Shown here piece after piece: positions 34,958 to 44,900 of a stretch of DNA of 64,000 bases. The DNA is taken from contig NZ_JABBGJ010000028.1 in the NCBI RefSeq assembly GCF_012927345.1, forward strand, positions 62,001 through 126,000, given 5' to 3'. How positions within the stretch are numbered: the first letter of the stretch is position 1; each line of letters begins with the position of its first letter. The notes below the pieces were generated by a model. The model ran no database searches and was not told where the DNA came from. It saw nothing but the letters and a program-made list of their open reading frames with translations. Source of the DNA: Paraburkholderia polaris. Its GTDB lineage: Bacteria > Pseudomonadota > Gammaproteobacteria > Burkholderiales > Burkholderiaceae. The position numbers and the translations under genes are program-made.

Positions 34958-35758
34958 TCACTCGCCTTTAAACGCCGGTGGCCGCCTCTCTGAAAACGCC
35001 GCCAGTCCCTCGCTGAAATCCTCGCTCTCGCACGCCTGCCTGCGCAGTTCAGCAATCTGTTCCATCGCCTGCACAGGCATCGGCTGCAAGTCTTCAAGTA
35101 TCCGTAGTTGTTCCTTCACGGCCTGGATCGCCAAGGGGGCTTTGCCTGCGATTCCGCGCGCCAGTTCCAGAGCCGTCGCTTCAAGCTTGTCGCTGTCGAC
35201 CAGGCGGTTGATCACGCCGAAACGCTCCGCACGCGCTGCATCGAGCGGCTGTGCGCTGAAGAACATCTCCTTCAATACGTGAATCGGCACATTGTTGAAA
35301 AAACGCAGCAGACCGCTCGTCGTATAAGGCAAACCAATGTTCGCCGGGGTCATCGCGAAGCGCGCGCTGCCGTCCGCAACAACGAGGTCGCAACTCATCG
35401 CCAGATCGACCGCGCCGCCCCACGCGGAGCCAGACACCATCGCGATCACCACGCCCGGGTAAGCACGCACGCGACGCAACACCTGCTCCAACGGCTTGCC
35501 GTAGGCAATCGGGTCACGGTCATGCACCAACTCTCCAAGGTCATGGCCCGCGCTCCAAACGTCCTGCCCGACGCCGCTGCCAAGTATCACGACCGGTATA
35601 CGCCGTGCAGCAAGCTCGCAAAGGTGGAAGTCGAGCGCTTGCAACAATTCCGCGCTGAGGGCGTTCCTGCGCGTAGGATGACTGAACGTCAAGCGTGCGA
35701 TCCGTTCATCCACGATATCGACCGTTACCGTAAACAGCGATGTGTTCGGTGTGTTCAT
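34958..35758 (-). CDS. scpB: Methylmalonyl-CoA decarboxylase-like crotonase
   Basis: A 266-aa crotonase-fold enzyme. It follows E. coli ScpB (YgfG) closely: FSAGHDLGEL with RDPIAYGKPL, VSGSAWGGAVDLAMSCDL, FAMTPANIGLPYTTSGLLRF, KEMFFSAQPL and KAPLAIQAVKEQLRIL. The family converts methylmalonyl-CoA to propionyl-CoA and CO2. I use the ATG at 35758, which gives the family length. It is the third gene after an MFS carrier and a class III CoA-transferase, a sensible set for uptake, CoA activation and decarboxylation of methylmalonate or a similar 2-substituted malonate. Substrate preference is inferred. Confidence 0.87.
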   Translation of the reverse strand: MNTPNTSLFTVTVDIVDERIARLTFSHPTRRNALSAELLQALDFHLCELAARRIPVVILGSGVGQDVWSAGHDLGELVHDRDPIAYGKPLEQVLRRVRAYPGVVIAMVSGSAWGGAVDLAMSCDLVVADGSARFAMTPANIGLPYTTSGLLRFFNNVPIHVLKEMFFSAQPLDAARAERFGVINRLVDSDKLEATALELARGIAGKAPLAIQAVKEQLRILEDLQPMPVQAMEQIAELRRQACESEDFSEGLAAFSERRPPAFKGE

Positions 35759-35778
35759 TGTGTGACCTCTGCAGCGTG

Positions 35779-35920
35779 TTCCAAAGTTTGCGGCGTATTT
35801 ATCGCGCGCCTCCCGCAGCCTTGTTCCAAGACTTGCGTCGGGCTCATCGCGCGGCTCCCACAGCATGCTCCAAGCTTTTTCGACCCGCTCACTGCGTAAC
35901 TCCAGCCGCGCGTTCCAAGA
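35779..35920. repeat. 45-bp imperfect tandem repeat overlapping the CoA-transferase 3' end
   Basis: TTCCAAAG (35779), TTCCAAG (35824), CTCCAAG (35868) and TTCCAAG (35913) recur at steps of 45, 44 and 45 bases with similar flanks. On the minus strand each unit resembles the last codons of the CoA-transferase (LERAAGVTQ-stop, LEHAVGAAR-stop, then WNKAAGGAR-stop). Confidence 0.65.
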
Positions 35921-37148
35921 CCGTCTCCGGCGGCAGATACTCGCCCTGTTGATGCACCGCTTTGGCAGCAAGCAGCGCTTCTATCGAGACCTCATCGAAA
36001 CCCGCCTCGCGCAACACATCGACAGTATGTTCGCCAAGGCCCGGCGGCGCATGCCGGCTAATGTGACGCGAAGAATCGCCCGTCACTGCTGAACTCGACG
36101 CCGGCGTCACCACCTGGCGCAGCGCGCCAAGCGTCGGATGCTCAACCGTTTCGACCAAGCGGCAATGCTGCACCTGCGGATCGGCGAACACTTCGTCTAA
36201 CGTATTGATCGGGCCGGCGGGCAGTCCCACGCCAATGAACAACTCTGTCCACTCCCGTTTGCTGCGCGTCTTCAAGCGCGCTTCCAACGCAGCCTTCAAT
36301 TCATCACGATGCGCAACGCGGGCTTCGTTGGTCGCGAAGCGCGGATCGTCCGGCAACGCCGGCAAATCGAGCAATTGGCACAAGCGCAGCCACATGTCCG
36401 ACGTGATCGGCGCGATGTTGAGCGGGCCGTCGGCGGTTTCGAACACGCCATAAGGGGCGATCACCGAGTGTGCGTTGCCCGTACGGCACGGAATATCGCC
36501 AAGACTCAGGTAGCGCTGTCCATGCACGCTCAGCAGCCCCACCAGACTCGCCAGCAACGACGTGCTCACATGCTGGCCACGCCCGGTTCGCTCGCGCTCC
36601 AATAACGCGGACAGTATCGCCATCGCGAGCCACATGCCCGAACTCAGATCGCCGATCGCGGTTCCGGTGCGCGTGGGGTCGCCATCGGCGAAACCGGTCA
36701 AGCTCATCAAACCGGAATAACCCTGCGCGATCTGGTCGAAGCCCGGCCAGCCGCTCATCGGACCATCGGCGCCGAACGCGTTGATGCTGCCCATCACCAG
36801 CCGCGGATTGCGCGCGCTGAGGACGTCGTAGCCGAGCCCCATGCTGTCGATGGTGCCGGGCTTGAAGTTCTCGATCACCACATCGGCATCGTCGATCAGC
36901 CGGTGGATCGCGGCCAGTCCTTCCGGGTTGCGAAAGTCGATGCACACACCGCGCTTGTTGCGGTTGCAGGATAGATAGTAGGTACTCACGCCCCGGTCGA
37001 ACGGCCCCCAGGTGCGGCTCATGTCGCCGCCCGGGCCCGGCTCGACCTTGATGACGTCCGCGCCGAGATCGGCCAGCACCATCGAGCAGAACGGCCCCGA
37101 CAGCGCACGGCTCAGTTCGACGACTTTGATTCCTTGTAACGCTTGCAT
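35889..37148 (-). CDS. Class III (CaiB/BaiF) CoA-transferase
   Basis: A 419-aa family III CoA-transferase. Marks: LQGIKVVELSRALSGPFCSMVLADLGADVIKVE at the start, RNKRGVCIDFRNPEG, VVIENFKPGTIDSMGLGYDVL and the catalytic Asp167 in GTAIGDLSSGMW, by analogy with formyl-CoA transferase. It moves CoA from a donor such as succinyl- or acetyl-CoA to the imported acid. In operon after the MFS carrier (169-base gap containing 54-bp repeats) and before the ScpB-like decarboxylase. Its 3' end lies in a tandem repeat whose copies continue downstream. Confidence 0.92.
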   Translation of the reverse strand: MQALQGIKVVELSRALSGPFCSMVLADLGADVIKVEPGPGGDMSRTWGPFDRGVSTYYLSCNRNKRGVCIDFRNPEGLAAIHRLIDDADVVIENFKPGTIDSMGLGYDVLSARNPRLVMGSINAFGADGPMSGWPGFDQIAQGYSGLMSLTGFADGDPTRTGTAIGDLSSGMWLAMAILSALLERERTGRGQHVSTSLLASLVGLLSVHGQRYLSLGDIPCRTGNAHSVIAPYGVFETADGPLNIAPITSDMWLRLCQLLDLPALPDDPRFATNEARVAHRDELKAALEARLKTRSKREWTELFIGVGLPAGPINTLDEVFADPQVQHCRLVETVEHPTLGALRQVVTPASSSAVTGDSSRHISRHAPPGLGEHTVDVLREAGFDEVSIEALLAAKAVHQQGEYLPPETVLERAAGVTQ

Positions 37149-37177
37149 TCAGTTCTCCAGCGAATTGATGACGGTTG

Positions 37178-37339
37178 CGGATAGCCCGAGCGATGCGCGT
37201 GCGCTATGCCCGCAACGTCTGAGGATCGGTACGGATAGCGTGAGCGATGCGCCTGCGCTACGCCCGAAGCGTCCGAGGACCAGTGCGGATAGCCCGAGCG
37301 ATACGCTCGACGCGGCGCTATTCCGGCAGCGTCTGATGA
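37178..37339. repeat. 54-bp tandem repeat overlapping the MFS 3' end
   Basis: CGGATAGC begins units at 37178, 37232 and 37286, exactly 54 bases (18 codons) apart. Each continues with GAGCGAT, a GC-rich stretch and a (G/A)CGTC(T/C)GA end. The third unit runs into the last codons and stop of the MFS gene at 37318. Confidence 0.75.
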
Positions 37340-38646
37340 CGGGTCTCGACAGCAAACGGCAAAATCAGCAGGCCAATCACAAAGGCCACCGCGGTCCACG
37401 CAATCGGCAAGCCGAGCGAACCCTGCCAATGAATCGCGGCAGCCAGCAGGAAGTTCACACCGGCGCCAAGCAGGCGACCCACCGACGCATTGAAGGCAAA
37501 CGCGGTGGCGCGGATCCGCGTCGGGTATTGCTCAGGCAGCCACAGCGAAAAGATCGCGAAATTGCCGCCGAAGAAGCCGAGGAACAGCAGCGACACCATG
37601 AACAGGTTGAGTCCGTTCGGCAGATAGAAGACCCAGCCGAAAGCGAACACGATCGACACCGCCATACCAGCGAAATACACCCCGAGCGCCGCTCGGCGCC
37701 CCAGCCGTTCCGCCAGCCACGGCGCGACGAGACAGCCGAGGATCGTCCCGACCGACAGCACCGCCGCTCCGATCGACGCAAGGTGCACAGCGCCGACGCG
37801 GTCGATGCCGGCGCGCGTCGCCAGTGTCACGACCGCGCTCGCTTCGTAGACCGAACCCGCCCACAATCCGATGATCGCGACACCCACCAGGCTCGCACTC
37901 GTCAACGTGCGACGCCGATAAGCCGGCGCGAATATCTCAAGCAACGGCCGGCGTTTAGACACCACTGCGGCGTTGTTCTGACCGACGCCATGCGCAGCCT
38001 TACGCCACTGACCCGGCTCCTTCACCTTGAGCACCGTGAAAATCGCGACCAACGCCGGGGCGAGACCGCACAGGAACATCGCGCGCCAACCGTACGTTGC
38101 GCCGACCGTATAGTTCAGCAAGGCGGCAAGAAAGAATCCGACGTAGTAACCGGTTTGCAGATAGCCCGCACCCATCTTGCGGCGATCTTCCGGCCAGCTC
38201 TCGGCGACATAGGTCCCCGCCAGCGCCCATTCGCCACCCACACCGATGCCGGCAATCAGCCGGAACGCGGCCAGCTCCCATACGTTGTGCGCGAACGCCG
38301 CTGCACCGGTGAATACCGAGTAAATGAGGATGCTGGCGGCCAGCGTCTTGACCCGCCCAAAGCGGTCGGCAAGTGGCCCCCAGATGAACGACAGCCCCCA
38401 GCCGATCAGAAACAGCGCGAACAGGATCGAGCCATACATGCCGAGATTGCCGGGCGTCGCGGCAATACCGGAGTTGGGCAGCAACTCGGTGAGCGCCGGA
38501 ATCAGCACCAGCGCGTAGATCACGGAATCCACGCCGTCCAGCACCCATCCCGAGTAAACCGCCCAGAAGCCGCCGATCTGCTCGCGGGTGAGGGGCGTGC
38601 GCCGGGGCTTGAGCCCGGGCGTCGATACAGCGATCGCTTTGGACAT
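37318..38646 (-). CDS. MFS carboxylate transporter
   Basis: A 442-aa proton symporter with 12 hydrophobic segments, metabolite:H+ or aromatic-acid type: GVDSVIYALVLIPAL (segment 1), GPLADRFGRVKTLAASI, GIGVGGEWALAGTYVAESWPEDRRKMGAGYLQ and LPEQYPTRIRATAFAFNASVGR. The ATG at 38646 has AGGAGAC upstream; the frame continues 58 codons further only through the palindromic repeats. First gene of the operon with a CoA-transferase and a ScpB-like decarboxylase, so it probably imports the operon's dicarboxylic acid. Divergent from a LysR regulator 285 bases away. Confidence 0.9.
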   Translation of the reverse strand: MSKAIAVSTPGLKPRRTPLTREQIGGFWAVYSGWVLDGVDSVIYALVLIPALTELLPNSGIAATPGNLGMYGSILFALFLIGWGLSFIWGPLADRFGRVKTLAASILIYSVFTGAAAFAHNVWELAAFRLIAGIGVGGEWALAGTYVAESWPEDRRKMGAGYLQTGYYVGFFLAALLNYTVGATYGWRAMFLCGLAPALVAIFTVLKVKEPGQWRKAAHGVGQNNAAVVSKRRPLLEIFAPAYRRRTLTSASLVGVAIIGLWAGSVYEASAVVTLATRAGIDRVGAVHLASIGAAVLSVGTILGCLVAPWLAERLGRRAALGVYFAGMAVSIVFAFGWVFYLPNGLNLFMVSLLFLGFFGGNFAIFSLWLPEQYPTRIRATAFAFNASVGRLLGAGVNFLLAAAIHWQGSLGLPIAWTAVAFVIGLLILPFAVETRHQTLPE

Positions 38647-38659
38647 CCTTGTCTCCTGT

Positions 38660-38756
38660 GTCGACCAGAGTTCGCGCTTTAGCGCGATTACTCTGGTCCC
38701 ATGCAACGCGGTCGACCAGAGTTGACGCTTTAGCGCGATTACTCTGCTCCCATGCA
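38660..38756. repeat. Two 46-bp palindromic repeats (copies 5 and 6)
   Basis: 38660-38705 and 38711-38756, 51 bases apart: GTCGACCAGAGTT, GCGC-TTTA-GCGC core, ATTACTCTGG, TCCCATGCA. Same family as the cluster at 31066-31210, here in the divergent promoter region between the MFS operon and its LysR gene. Confidence 0.85.
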
Positions 38757-38930
38757 ACATGGTTGCTGCCGGCAGCCGCCGGCCGTTTTGAAGCGGTGCC
38801 GAACAGCTCAGGCGGGGCACGCTTCGGTTTTTTGTGGTTTGAGTATAAGAACGCGCTCGATAATCGAAAAATATGATATTTCTCTAGCTCGATCGGATTT
38901 CGTTATGGGAAGAAGGAGCGAGCGACCCAC

Positions 38931-39848
38931 ATGGACCTGCGGCAACTGCGGTATTTCGTCAAAGTGGTGGAGTGCGGCAACGTCACCCGCGCGAGCGAGG
39001 CGCTGCACATCGCGCAGCCCGCGATCAGCCAGCAGATGCGCAATCTGGAGCGCGATCTGGGGATGCAATTGCTGGAGCGCAGCGTGCAGGGCGTGGCGCC
39101 CACCGCAGCCGGGCAAACGCTTTACCGGCACGCGATCGAGTTGCTACGGCAGGCCGACAGCACGCGTGAACTGCTACGGCAGGACGCCGAGCTTCCGCAG
39201 GGCAGAGTGTCGGTCGCCATGCCGTCGAGCACGGCGCGGATGGTGGCGATCCCGCTTGCACGCACGATCCGCGACCGTTACCCCGGCATCGCGCTGGAAT
39301 TGGTTGAAGCACCGAGCGCGGAGCTCGGCAGTCTGATCGGTAGCGGACGGGTGGAACTGGCCGTCGTGGTGGACGCGGTCGAAACGCGCGGGGTCGCCGC
39401 GCAAAGGCTACTCACCGAGGCGCTCTATCTGATTGCGTGGCCAGAGTTTCAGATGCCGCGCGAGCCGGTGTCGATCACCGAACTCGCGCGCATGCCGTTG
39501 ATCCTGCCGAGCGCGCCGAATACGATTCGCAGCCGCGTCGAGTGGGCCCTGCGCGAAGCCGGGCTGCCGTGCGAAATTCTGTTCGAGGCCAGTTCCACCG
39601 CATTGTTGTTCGCGGCGGTGATGGCAAAGTTAGGCGTGACGATCCTGCCGTGGACGGCTGCGCACGTCGAACTCGATGAACACAAGCTCAAGCTTGCCAA
39701 GGTCGATCACCCACTGTTCTCGCGCGACCTGTCGCTGTGCTGGCACGACACGGCGTTACTGAGCAATGCCGTGCAGAAGGTCAAGGCGACGATACTCGAA
39801 CTGTTCGACAGCCTTGGCAAGCGGCCGGAGTGGGCGGCGGCGGATTAA
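38931..39848 (+). CDS. LysR-family regulator (Nac/CynR-like branch)
   Basis: 305 aa. HTH at the N-terminus (MDLRQLRYFVKVVECGNVTR, then ASEALHIAQPAISQQMRNLE) and an effector domain from about residue 90 (GRVSVAMPSSTARMVAIPLA). GAAGGAG stands 12 bases before the ATG. Divergent from the MFS, CoA-transferase and decarboxylase operon, so probably its substrate-responsive activator. Its stop codon overlaps that of the convergent DMT transporter by 3 bases. Confidence 0.92.
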   Translation: MDLRQLRYFVKVVECGNVTRASEALHIAQPAISQQMRNLERDLGMQLLERSVQGVAPTAAGQTLYRHAIELLRQADSTRELLRQDAELPQGRVSVAMPSSTARMVAIPLARTIRDRYPGIALELVEAPSAELGSLIGSGRVELAVVVDAVETRGVAAQRLLTEALYLIAWPEFQMPREPVSITELARMPLILPSAPNTIRSRVEWALREAGLPCEILFEASSTALLFAAVMAKLGVTILPWTAAHVELDEHKLKLAKVDHPLFSRDLSLCWHDTALLSNAVQKVKATILELFDSLGKRPEWAAAD

Positions 39849-40744
39849 GACGCCCGCACCCGCCGCACGAAGAGTCGCCGCGTGAGATTGAACGCCACCA
39901 GATTGCCCGCCACCACCAGCAGGAGCCCGACCACCGCCAACGCGGACCATTGGTAGCCCTCGAATACCGTCGACACCGCGAGCGCCACAATCGGAAACAG
40001 CACGGTGCAGTACGCGGCCCGCTCCGGCCCGATGCGCCCGACCAGCATCAGGTACGCGGTAAAACCGATCACCGAACCGAACACGGCCAGATAAGCGAGC
40101 GCGCCAAGATAACGCGCATCTGGCTCGATAGAGAAAGAAAAGCCGGCCAGCGCGCTGCCCACCGTCAGGATGCTGGCGCCGATCAGCATCGCCCAGCTGT
40201 TGGTGGCAAACGGGTGCAAGCCCATCGATTGCATCCGGCTCGACAGCAGATTGCCGGCCGAAAAACACAAGGTGCCAAGGAAAGCGATAGCGAGTCCCAA
40301 CCACACCGTGTGGTCGCCCAGGTGCCCTGCCATCTGCTGGACGAACAGGCACACGATGCCGACGAGTCCCAACGCCGCGCCGGCAATTGCCGACGGTTGC
40401 AAAGGACGGCCCATGAAAAGCCGGCCGTTGATCGAATTCAGCAGCGGCGCGGTGGAAAACACCACCGCGACAAGGCCACTCGGCACCACCTGTTCGGCAT
40501 AGTAAAAACACAGAAAGTTGAGGCAGAAGAGCGCCAGGCCTTGCGCGGCCAGGAAGCGCCATGCGGCGCGCGGCGGCCAGATCGGCCGGCGCATGATGCG
40601 CAGCAGCGCGAACAGGACCAGCGCCGCGATCCAGAAACGCCACGCAATCGACACCGGCGGCGGCACCGCACCCAATTGCCATTTGATCGCGATCCACGTG
40701 GTGCCCCAGATGAGCACGGTGACGGCATAGAGCGAAAGATTCAT
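39845..40744 (-). CDS. EamA/DMT-family transporter
   Basis: A 299-aa inner-membrane protein with ten hydrophobic segments and two EamA repeats (LIWGTTWIAIKWQLG; second repeat from LGLAIAFLGTLCFSAGNLLSS). The C-terminal region LVGRIGPERAAYCTVLFPIVALAVSTVFEGY is typical of RhaT/EamA exporters. The ATG at 40744 is family-like; the frame extends 12 codons further. Probably exports amino acids or other metabolites. Divergent from an AraC regulator that may control it. Confidence 0.9.
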   Translation of the reverse strand: MNLSLYAVTVLIWGTTWIAIKWQLGAVPPPVSIAWRFWIAALVLFALLRIMRRPIWPPRAAWRFLAAQGLALFCLNFLCFYYAEQVVPSGLVAVVFSTAPLLNSINGRLFMGRPLQPSAIAGAALGLVGIVCLFVQQMAGHLGDHTVWLGLAIAFLGTLCFSAGNLLSSRMQSMGLHPFATNSWAMLIGASILTVGSALAGFSFSIEPDARYLGALAYLAVFGSVIGFTAYLMLVGRIGPERAAYCTVLFPIVALAVSTVFEGYQWSALAVVGLLLVVAGNLVAFNLTRRLFVRRVRAS

Positions 40745-40886
40745 GACGAAGCCTGCAGCAGCAAAAAGCGGAAACCCCACTATGCTGCAGCGCCGGCGGA
40801 CGCACTTGTCCAGGATTGCGCACTTTTTCGGATGCCTGCGCGGCCGGCGATCGCTCGCCCTATACTGACGCTAACCCTGTCATCGA

Positions 40887-41828
40887 ATGCATCCCGCTCG
40901 TTCCGTGAACGCCAGACCGCCCGTCCCCGTGATCGAATCCACCGAAACGCCGTTCGGCCTTCAGTCGGTCTGTCACACGCTGCAGAGCGCCAACGCGAAT
41001 CTCGAACGCTTCGCGTGGCTGGGCGATCGGCTCGCCATCGCCCTCTGGACCCGCGACACTGAGGAAGCCGAGACTGTCTACGATCGGCCCGGTCATCACA
41101 CGCTGTCGTGCTATCTGGATGGCGGCTATCGCACGGAGCGTCAGAAGATGCCCGGGCGCTACGGCGCGCCGTCGCGGCTCTGTGCGCTGCCCGGCGAGCA
41201 CGAATCGCGCTGGTGGGTGCGCGGCCACATGCATTTCATGCATCTTTACTTCCTGCCGGAACACTTCACGCAGCGCGCCGTGCAGGAACTCGATCGCGAG
41301 CCGCGCGAACTGACGCTTGCCGATCGCACCTATTTCGAAGACGCCCGCATCGCGAGCCTGTGTCAATCGCTCGCCAATGAAGACTGGCAGGACCCCGATG
41401 GCCTGCTGCGGACCAATGAAGCGGCGCATCAGGTGTTGAGTCTGTTGCTGCGCGCACAAGGCGTGCGCCGCACGGATGCGTCGCTCAAGGGCGGTCTGTC
41501 GGTCGCGACCCGGCGGCGTTTGCGCGACTACATCGAGAACCATCTCGCGCAAACGCTCACACTCGGCGAGCTTGCCGGTGTGGCGGCGCTGTCGGAGTTT
41601 CATCTGGCGCGCATGTTCCGCACATCGTTCGGACTACCGCCTGCTGCCTGGATCGCGCAGCAACGGCTCGAACGCGCACGCACGCTGCTGCGCACCACGA
41701 GACTGCCGCTCGCACAAGTTGCCGAACAATGCGGTTATGCGAACGCCAGTCATTTCAGCCATCGTTTCCGTGAAAGGGTCGGCGTGGCGCCGACGGCGTA
41801 TCGGCAGGTGGTGGGCGCAGCATACTGA
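40887..41828 (+). CDS. AraC-family transcriptional regulator
   Basis: 313 aa with a unique N-terminal sensing part (1-205) and a C-terminal AraC double helix-turn-helix (about 215-310): LTLGELAGVAALSEFHLARM then FRTSFGLPPAAWIAQQRLERA, and AQVAEQCGYANASHFSHRFRE with GVAPTAYRQ. The ligand is unknown. It lies back to back with the DMT transporter (142-base gap), the most likely target; the next gene downstream is on the other strand. Confidence 0.92.
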   Translation: MHPARSVNARPPVPVIESTETPFGLQSVCHTLQSANANLERFAWLGDRLAIALWTRDTEEAETVYDRPGHHTLSCYLDGGYRTERQKMPGRYGAPSRLCALPGEHESRWWVRGHMHFMHLYFLPEHFTQRAVQELDREPRELTLADRTYFEDARIASLCQSLANEDWQDPDGLLRTNEAAHQVLSLLLRAQGVRRTDASLKGGLSVATRRRLRDYIENHLAQTLTLGELAGVAALSEFHLARMFRTSFGLPPAAWIAQQRLERARTLLRTTRLPLAQVAEQCGYANASHFSHRFRERVGVAPTAYRQVVGAAY

Positions 41829-41930
41829 ACCAGGCTGCCTCGGGCTGAGCGGGCCGCCCTGCCGTCGCCCTGGCCCCTTAACCTGGCTGTCCGCTTTCGG
41901 CTTACCGGCGCTGACCTAAGCTGACCGCGC

Positions 41931-44900
41931 TCACTGCAAAGCCATCGCCAGCACGCGCGCCACATGGATTGCGTCGACGCCCGCCCCATCATGAATCTGA
42001 TGCCGGCAACTCGTGCCGTCCGCGACCATCACCGTGTTGCCGTCGATCTTGCGCACCGCGGGCAGCAGCGAGAGTTCCGCCATCGCCTGCGATGTGGCGT
42101 AATGCTCGGCTTCGTAGCCAAAGCTGCCCGCCATCCCGCAGCACGACGATTCCACCGTCGACACCTTGAGATCAGGAATCCACTTCAGCACGGTTTGCAC
42201 GGGCGTGAACGCGTCGAAGGCCTTTTGATGGCAGTGGCCATGAACGAGCGCCTGCTCCTTGGCCAACGGCTTCAACGCAAGCTGCAAGCGCCCGGCCTTT
42301 TCCTCACGCACCAGAAACTCTTCGAACAAAAACGCCTGTTTCGAAAGCCGTTGCGCTTCTTCGCCGAAACCGTAGTGCAGAAACTCGTCGCGCAAGGACA
42401 GCAAACACGACGGCTCCAACCCGACGATCGGTACGCCACGCTCCACAAACGGTTTGAACAGATCGAGCATGCGCCGCGCTTCCTGCTTAGCTTCATCGAC
42501 CAAACCGGCCGCGAGGAAGGTGCGGCCGCAACACACCGGCCGCTCGCCTCGGCGCGTATTGAAGTGCACCGTGTAACCGGCAGCCTCCAACACCAGTTGC
42601 GCCGCGCGCGCGTTTTCAGGCTCCATGTTGTTGTTGAATGTGTCGACGAACAACAAGACTTCTTTCAGCGCACCGCCTTGAGGCGGTTTGGCCGCCGACG
42701 CACTCGCCAAAAACGATTTCTTGAAACGCGGCAGCGTCCGTTCCGGCGCGAAACCCACCGAACGCTTGAACCACGCCGACAACACCGGCACGTTGTCGGC
42801 CAACGCCATCAATCCCGGCACGCGGCTCGCCGTTGCGGCATAGCGCGGCATGAAGGCCACGAGTCTATCGCGCAAACGCAAGCCGTGACGTTTGACGCGC
42901 GCCGCCCGCGCCTCGATCTTGAACTTCGCCATGTCGACGCCCGTCGGGCAATCGCGCTTGCAGCCCTTGCACGAGACGCACAGATCGAGCGTGTCCTTGA
43001 CGTCGTCGCTCGCGAGACCTGCTTCGCCCAGTTGCCCGGAGATGGCCAGACGCAACGTGTTCGCACGTCCGCGCGTCACATGCTGCTCATCCTTCGTCAC
43101 GCGATAACTCGGGCACATGGTGCCTGCATCGAACTTGCGGCAATGGCCGTTGTTGTTGCACATCTCGACGGCCTTCGCGAGACCGCCCGAGAGATCGTTG
43201 CCGCTGCCCGGCAGCGTCTCCTGCCCCGTCAGCGGATCGCGTTCGACGTTCCATGCGGACCAGTCGAGCGCCGTCTCGATCCGATGCGCCTGGTAGCCCG
43301 GCGCAAAGCGGAAATTACGCGTGTCGTCCATCTTCGGCGGACGCACGATCTTGTCAGGATTGAAGCGGTTGTCCGGATCGAACAGCGCCTTGATCTCGGT
43401 GAACGCCTGATTCAGACGCGGCCCGTATTGCCACGCGACCCATTCGCCGCGGCACAAGCCGTCGCCGTGTTCGCCGGAATACGCGCCCTTGTATTCACGC
43501 ACTAGCGCTGCCGCTTCTTCGGCGATAGCGCGCATCTTCACCGCGCCGTCGCGCCGCATATCGAGAATCGGTCGCACGTGCAGCGTACCGACACTCGCAT
43601 GCGCATACCAGGTGCCTTCAGTGCCGTTGCGATGGAAGACTTCGGTCAAACGGCTCGTGTATTCCGCCAGATGTTCGAGCGGCACCGCGCAATCTTCGAT
43701 GAAGGAGACCGGCTTGCCGTCGCCCTTCATGCTCATCATGATGTTCAGCCCAGCTTTGCGGACTTCCCACAGCGCTTTTTGTTCGTTCGCGTCAGGCATC
43801 TCGACGACCGAATCGGGCAAACCCAGATCCGCCATCAGCTCGGCGAGTTGTTTGAGCGACGCAAGTTGCTGGCCACGGTCCTCGCCTGCGAATTCCACCA
43901 GCAGGATCGCTTGCGGCTCGCCGACCAGCGCCTTCTCAATCACCGGACGGAAGGCGGGATTGCTCATCGCCAGATCGATCATGGTGCGATCGACCAGTTC
44001 CACGGCCACCGGCTTCAGCTTGACGATGTGCTGCGTGAGATCCATCGACTGCCAGAAGGTCGGGAAGTTGACCACGCCAAGCGTTTTATGGGCGGGCAGC
44101 GGCGCGAGCTTCAACGTCAATTGCCGGCTGAACGCAAGCGTGCCTTCCGAACCGACCAGCAGATGCGCGAGATTCGCGATGCCGTCGTCGGTGTAGGCGC
44201 GCGGGTTCTGGCAATCGAACATGTCGATGTTGTAGCCCGCTACACGACGCAAGACTTTCGGCACGCGCGCCACGATTTCATCGCGCTCGCGTTGGGCAAT
44301 CTGCTTCACACCTTCGACGATCTGCTGCAAGCGCGCGCCTTGCGGCGCCTCGCGTAATGAGGCGAAACGCGCTTCGCTGCCGTCGGCGAGGATGGCGTCG
44401 ATCGCATCGACGTTGTGCACCATATTGCCGTATTCGATCGAGCGCGAGCCGCACGAGTTGTTGCCCGCCATTCCGCCGATCGTGCACTGCGCCGCCGTCG
44501 AGACATCGACCGGAAACCACAGGCCATGCGGCTTCAGCCATGCGTTCAGATGGTCCAGTACGACGCCTGGTTCGACCGTCACCGTGCGCGCTTCGGCATC
44601 GAAGGCGACGATGTTGTTCAGCCATTTGCTGGTGTCTATGACTAGCGCTTCGCCGACCGTTTGGCCGCATTGGCTGGTACCCGCGCCGCGCGCCAGCAGC
44701 GGCACTTTCTCGCTACGCGCAATGTCCAGCGCGATGCGCAGATCGTCCTGATCGCGCGGCACCACCACGCCGATCGGCGTGATCTGATAGATCGACGCAT
44801 CGGTCGCGTAACGGCCACGGCTCGCTGCATCGAACAACACGTCGCCGCGCAATGACTTGCGCAGATGCTGCGCGAGCGGAGTCGTCAAGCGCGCGGCGGA

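Noticed and set aside
37012..38682. 556-codon plus-strand open frame
   Set aside because: Shadow of the MFS and CoA-transferase genes.
41964..43505. 513-codon plus-strand open frame
   Set aside because: Shadow of the YdiJ-like dehydrogenase.
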